NCBI GenBank assembly: GCA_036924285.1
Contig: JAYKYS010000001.1
Coordinates: 44,391,501-44,455,500, forward strand
DNA length: 64,000 nt
Direction: 5' to 3'
From: Asterella californica
Taxonomy: Eukaryota > Streptophyta > Marchantiopsida > Marchantiales > Aytoniaceae
Shown: piece after piece, positions 59,721-64,000 of the stretch
Numbering within the stretch: position 1 is the first letter of the stretch
How the letters are laid out: each line of letters starts with the position of its first letter
The notes under the pieces: generated by a model
What the model saw: only the letters and a program-made list of their open reading frames with translations
Databases searched by the model: none
Told to the model about the DNA's origin: nothing
Position numbers and translations under genes: made by a program

Positions 59721-62038
59721 TAGACTCTCTAAACTCTTGAGTAATCTTAGGTAGTGGACGGTCTCTCAAGCTATCACGATTCCTCTCATGTTCTGCAGCA
59801 ACGGTCAAAAACTGAACAGCTCTTCTGCCATCTCTACTACGTATCCTAGCATAAGCTGAACCATCATCCATAACTCGTGTCTCCATTCTAACAGCAGTAA
59901 TGTAAGGCTGCCCTAGAATGATAGGATAGATTGACATGTCTTGCACAAAGAAATTCTGAACATCACTGATGTCACCCACAGTTACCTTGATGTTGGGACA
60001 AGCACCATAGAGTTCTCCCCTCTGGTTGTTGGCAGCACGGATAAGCCATCCATGGTCGGTGTCTATGGGCCACCTTCCACGCTTGTACAGCTCCTTAGAC
60101 ATCAGATTAATCTCTGAGCCGTGATCAATCAATGCCACCACAAGTTCTTCCAGATCTCCCAACTTCACCAAGGTCTCTGTGGTTGCTCTTGCCCAATGGT
60201 TGTGAGAGTAATGGCTCTTCTACGATGCTTCCACCTCATCTTCAAACCTCACGTGCTGATACGATCTCCCTTCTGATACTTGAGAGCAGTAACCAGAAAT
60301 CTCATCTTCCTCATCTTCCGACAATTTGGTCCCTAGAGCGTTAAGCGTAGCTGCTTCACCCAAAATCTGACGTTTCCTCTTGATGATATCTATGATAACC
60401 TCATGGAACTCACGCTTTGCTATCCCAAGAATCTCACCCAAGGTAAACTCAACCTTCCCATTCAAGATACGGTTCTCTAACACCTGCTTCAAGTCTGTAG
60501 CAATCTCAATGTCAGACTGAAGTTTATATGCAGGCATCTTACCCTTCTCCTTGCTTCTCTCCTTCTCCTTTGGTGTTGTAGGTGGTAGATCCTCCATATT
60601 CTCCTCCCGAGTAGGTGTTGTCTCCTGCCTTGTCTCTAGTCTAGCTCTTTCACTCCTTGTAGCAGGCGTTTGGCTGTAGAAGCCTCACCTGCATCCTCCC
60701 TCCTGCGTTTTTCTTCAGTACAGCTTCATGCTGACTTCTTGCAACATAAGCATGCACTGACATAGTATCCACAGGATCATTCCATCCTGTAGCTTCTCGA
60801 ATTGAGTTGCCAACCCTTCGTAGCACATCCTTGTCTAGCTCTGTTCTAGCTACGGACCGCACTACATCAGACCACAACCCAGTAGTCCCTTTCTCTCTCT
60901 CATCTCCACTTTCACTCCACATGTAGCAGCATTCACAAGAGAAATAGCATGTGATGCTGATATCTCATTACAAGCCTCTTCATACCACCCTTGCCAAAGT
61001 TGGTTCCCAACATCATCCCAGTCTCTCTCAGATGGATCTTACCATCTTTGAAGAAGATCAGATCCTTCCTCAATGCATCTGAAAACTCCCCACAATCTCT
61101 TCTTACATGGTCTAGGCTATCACACCATATACAACGATGAACAAAGCCTTCTCTCATCTGAGGTCTCTGCATAGCAGGTTGTACATTCTGCTCCTTCTCT
61201 TCTAACCTAGTGAGCTTAAGCTTAAGCTCCTTCATACCCTTAATCAACTCATCAAGCGGTGAGTCTTCCTCTCTAGCAATTACCAAAGCAGGCTTAGTAG
61301 GCAACTGCTTGACAGGAATTATCAGAGGTGCTGCTTCACTTACCACCACCTTGTCCCTTCTTCTCTGTCTCTTGGTCAGCAAAGAAACAGTCTCTTCAAC
61401 CTCCTTCCAGTCAGTCTTCAATCCTCTCTCCTCACCTTTGTCTTCTAGCAACAGCTCAAGCTTCTCTTGAATAGTCACGTCCGCTGCTTGTAAGAAAAGC
61501 TCGGTCTTCTCCACCTCCAGTGTAAGCTTCTCTGTCCTAGAAAGCTGAGCATACTGACGATCAAACTCCCTTAACAACTCATTTACAGACAAACCTTTGT
61601 TAGGCTTCACCACCCACTCCAAGAATGTTCTCTTGGTCACCCTCTCTGAATCTTCAGTGTAGTACTCCTCCTTCAAAGCTCGCATAAAGCTCTCCCAACT
61701 CTGTCCTTGCTGCTGCTTGAGCTCCTTCACACGCACACGAATCTCAGGGACAACAGCAAGCTCAAAGTTCTCCACCATCTCCTTCTCAGGCACCTTGTTC
61801 ACCTCCATTTCCCTAGCATAGTATCGCACATACTTGGAAATATCTGTACCCTTGAACTGGTCCATCTGGTGCACCACAGATTGCAACGCCTTGGTTGCTA
61901 ACACCTCCTTCCTCTCTGTGCTCTGCTGCTGCTGCATAAACATGGAAAAAGCCTGAACATCTTCATCGTAGCAGCATCCAACTGAGCAGGTTGCTGAGCA
62001 GCAGCAGCACCTCCACTTGATGATCCTTGGTTGGTCAT
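59671..62038 (-). pseudogene. Element B Gag-protease, frameshifted
   Basis: Starts at ATG 62038 (MTNQGSSSGG). A one-base loss near 61957 puts the frame off just before MFMQQQQS; further breaks occur near 60940, 60650-60597 and a TAG near 60220. Gag core, knuckle CIWCDSLDHVRRDC and protease VALIDHGSEINLM are recognisable and parallel the intact ORF at 3545-5902. The protease frame ends with TAG at 59671, inside the frameshift hairpin. Confidence 0.88.
59676..59719 (-). promoter_or_regulatory. Programmed -1 frameshift signal (pro/pol)
   Basis: On the minus strand: slippery heptamer GGGTTTT (59719-59713) in the protease frame as G GGT TTT, a 6-nt spacer GGCAGA, then a hairpin with stem arms GTACC-A-TTGAAG and CTTCAA-C-GGTAC (11 pairs, one A/C mismatch) and a 7-nt loop. 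A -1 slip gives GGG TTT TGG and enters the long pol frame. The 0-frame stop lies at the hairpin foot. Element A has GGATTTT at the matching place. Confidence 0.85.
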
Positions 62039-62088
62039 GATATCTGATCCTGTAACACTCTCAAGAAAACTCCCACCCTAGGTGTTTC

Positions 62089-62103
62089 ACGTCGAGTTCA
62101 CCA
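62089..62103 (-). other. Putative primer-binding site, element B
   Basis: TGGTGAACTCGACGT on the minus strand, 11 nt inside the 5' LTR, identical to the sites at 5961-5975 and 8000-8014. The tRNA is not assigned. Confidence 0.65.
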
Positions 62104-62114
62104 AAAAGAGAGTG

Positions 62115-63487
62115 TGTCGGAGTGTGATCCGTCTACCTAGGAAAGCGCCGGGTTTCTGGCTGTGGTTGTTTACTCAAGAGGTTGGCTTTCAAGTCACAAC
62201 AGGAGCTATAAACACTCACACAGGAGTGTAGGATCCTCTAATATGCTCAAAAGGTGAAATTTAGGTCTCACTAGTAGTAATAAGTTTAGACGGTGAACTT
62301 TGGCACTCAAAGAGAGGAAAACTATGAAGGTTTAGACTTCTAAACTTCCCCTACATGTGAATGAGGTACTACTGAACACACACACGAAGTTTTAGCATGA
62401 GATTGAATTCTAGCACGGAGATGTTGACAGAAAAGTTCTGAATAAGAGAATTATGACAATTTCTGGTACCTAGACAGCTATTCTGACATAGAACAGAGAA
62501 TTGGCTTGATGAATTTCAAATCTTCTCACAGTATTTGAAGTCTACAGGATGCTGAACATCCCTGTGAAGTTGGGACTCCTGAATGTACACAGAACTCCAG
62601 ATCTCCTCCTCTGAAGTCGCTGCTCTAGATTAAGAGCTTTTCAGACCCCTTTTGCTTCAGCAGCCGCCCTGAATTACTCAATCACTCAAATGATTCGAAA
62701 CGTTTTGGACAGTCATAGCCCTCCTGACAGTGAACGCAACCACGAAGTTTTGAAGTGATTTTCTCAATTCTGCTGCAATTGGCACCGAAAACCCCAAAAT
62801 CAACAAAAGTGACGCAGTTTTGACACAATCCGAACTTCAATTGGGCATAACTCCTTGTTTATTGATCCAAATCGAGCAAAAATTTCATTGACAGTGCTTG
62901 GCACGACGAGCTCTCCCTTCCTGTGCTCTCAGATTTCGAAGATACCTCACCAAATGCTCCAACTCCACTCTAGAGCTCTGTTTCTAAACTTAGAGTTTTA
63001 CAAAAGACAAAAATGGACCAATGGGAGTTCATAGCTCCACTTGACTGTCCTTTTGTGCCTTAAACTACCTGGTAACTTATCTACACTCATAGGCTACCAC
63101 GTCAAGCCCCTTAGAGTGCCAGCGTAAAACTTAAACTACCTAAAACGACACGTAGCCCCGAAAATTAACTTAAATCAGCTAGAAAGCGTGCATGGGCGAC
63201 AAGTAAATACAACCCATGAGCTCAAACCCCTATCAGCATGGAAACCCTAAGTTATGTACATTGAACGTCATAGACAAGTAAGAAGTCACTTGCACAAGCG
63301 CACAAATGCTTGAACAAGATAACTAACATACTATCAGCCTACTAGGACTCAAAATAGTGTTAACACCGTATGCAAAGGTGTCAAACATATACATAAAGGA
63401 CTAGAAGTAATATGAGCTAACTTCTAGAACTACCAAACCTAAGCGTCGGAGTAGAAGTCAAGCATGTAGTCGCCAAATGGCGCGACA
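62115..63487 (-). repeat. 5' LTR of element B
   Basis: 1373 bp, partner of 54786-56158, with about a dozen differences by eye and no length change. Confidence 0.95.
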
Positions 63488-64000
63488 ACGGTCTACAGAA
63501 TCGTAGGATCAGATACCCTTCCCTACCGATATGTACCTGCGGTGACTATATATTCATTTAGTTTAGCTTTTAATTTAGACCTGTGAAACCTCACTCACTG
63601 CAGTCAGCGTCGAGATCGAGAGCACGTGCTATCAAACCCCGAGTGGCTGGAGAAGCATGAACGGTAGTGCAGCACAACTTCCGAAAGTAAACAAACATAA
63701 AATGAGAAGAGACATGCTTGAAATCAATCTCCTTTATTGATATCATGGTGTGATCTTAAACCTAGGTTCTCACAAATAGAGATGTACGAGAAAAATTCAT
63801 CTACAGCTATGACAACAAAGGACAATAACAAATCCGTCATGGAAGCAGGTGAAGTAACCATAGAGTTACAGGACTTCTAGCAGCATGGGAGTATGCCTCA
63901 TAATATGTATTGTTCTCTCGTAATCAAATCAAACACTAATTTTGAGGATCTCCCAAGTACAAATTACCACGAGTAAGTTCATATTTCCCTGCAGCATCAA
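63488..64000. other. Right-hand flank, no gene recognised
   Basis: AT-rich sequence after element B. I see no ORF or repeat to the window end. Confidence 0.5.

Larger units (their letters stand above)
54786..63487 (-). mobile_element. Ty3-type LTR retrotransposon B, near-complete
   Basis: Bounded by two 1373-bp LTRs (54786-56158 and 62115-63487), each starting TGTCG and ending CGACA on the plus strand. The minus strand reads gag, protease, RT, RNase H, integrase, tail. The LTRs differ at about twelve positions by eye, mostly transitions, so insertion is recent. No target-site duplication is evident: the flanks are CACGA on the left and ACGGT on the right. Broken gag and two nonsense codons late in the integrase region make this copy non-autonomous. 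Family-specific traits are a DHG protease, an FLDD RT box and a -1 frameshift signal. Confidence 0.93.

Noticed and set aside
54781..63492. A target-site duplication for element B
   Set aside because: Best comparison is ACGA versus ACGG at slightly different offsets; not convincing.
1..64000. tRNA, rRNA, CRISPR or a bacterial-type defence system
   Set aside because: No cloverleaf with box A/B that I could support, no rRNA signature, and no regularly spaced short repeats; the DNA is clearly plant nuclear.

Overview
This is nuclear DNA of a land plant: spliced genes with GT-AG introns, a KNOX/TALE homeodomain gene, a class III secretory peroxidase and a high load of LTR retrotransposons. A bryophyte-like (liverwort or moss) source is my best guess, because the KNOX protein is divergent and the abundant Ty3 family is of a kind I associate with non-seed plants and basidiomycete fungi. 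The sequence alone does not prove this. No rRNA, tRNA, CRISPR array or organelle genes were seen.

Layout: (1) 1-7999, minus strand: a decayed Ty3-type element ('family A'), cut by the left window edge, with a ~2 kb 5' LTR carrying two tandem arrays. (2) 8000-9720 and 18720-19640: two older, diverged LTR-like copies in the same orientation, flanking a stretch that holds a complete four-exon class III peroxidase gene (14111-15642, +) and a Ty1/copia integrase relic. (3) 20368-21353, minus: a small spliced gene I do not recognise. (4) 22986-30847, minus: a large unrecognised gene. I joined six exons with consistent phase-1 splices into an uninterrupted 1922-codon reading frame. (5) 31623-34139, plus: two unrecognised ORFs with weakly similar tails. 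(6) 35078-38440, minus: a five-exon KNOX gene encoding KNOX1, KNOX2 and an ELK-position/TALE homeodomain, with a (GA)28 tract and a TATA-like box upstream. (7) 40855-53440: a Ty1/copia element (TSD ACAAC) split in its RNase H region by a chromodomain Ty3 element (41466-49113, TSD ACTGC), whose own RNase H-integrase segment is inverted. (8) 54786-63487, minus: a young Ty3 element of the same broad family as A ('element B'), with paired 1373-bp LTRs and a nearly intact pol. It has a textbook -1 frameshift signal (GGGTTTT, 6-nt spacer, hairpin) between protease and pol.

The host genes do not form an operon-like set. They are independent genes in gaps between retrotransposons. The strongest leads are the pro/pol recoding signal, the inversion inside the chromovirus, the spliced KNOX gene with its GA tract, and the 1922-residue repeat protein. 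All splice joins are manual and rest on phase, splice-site and open-frame agreement, not on transcripts.
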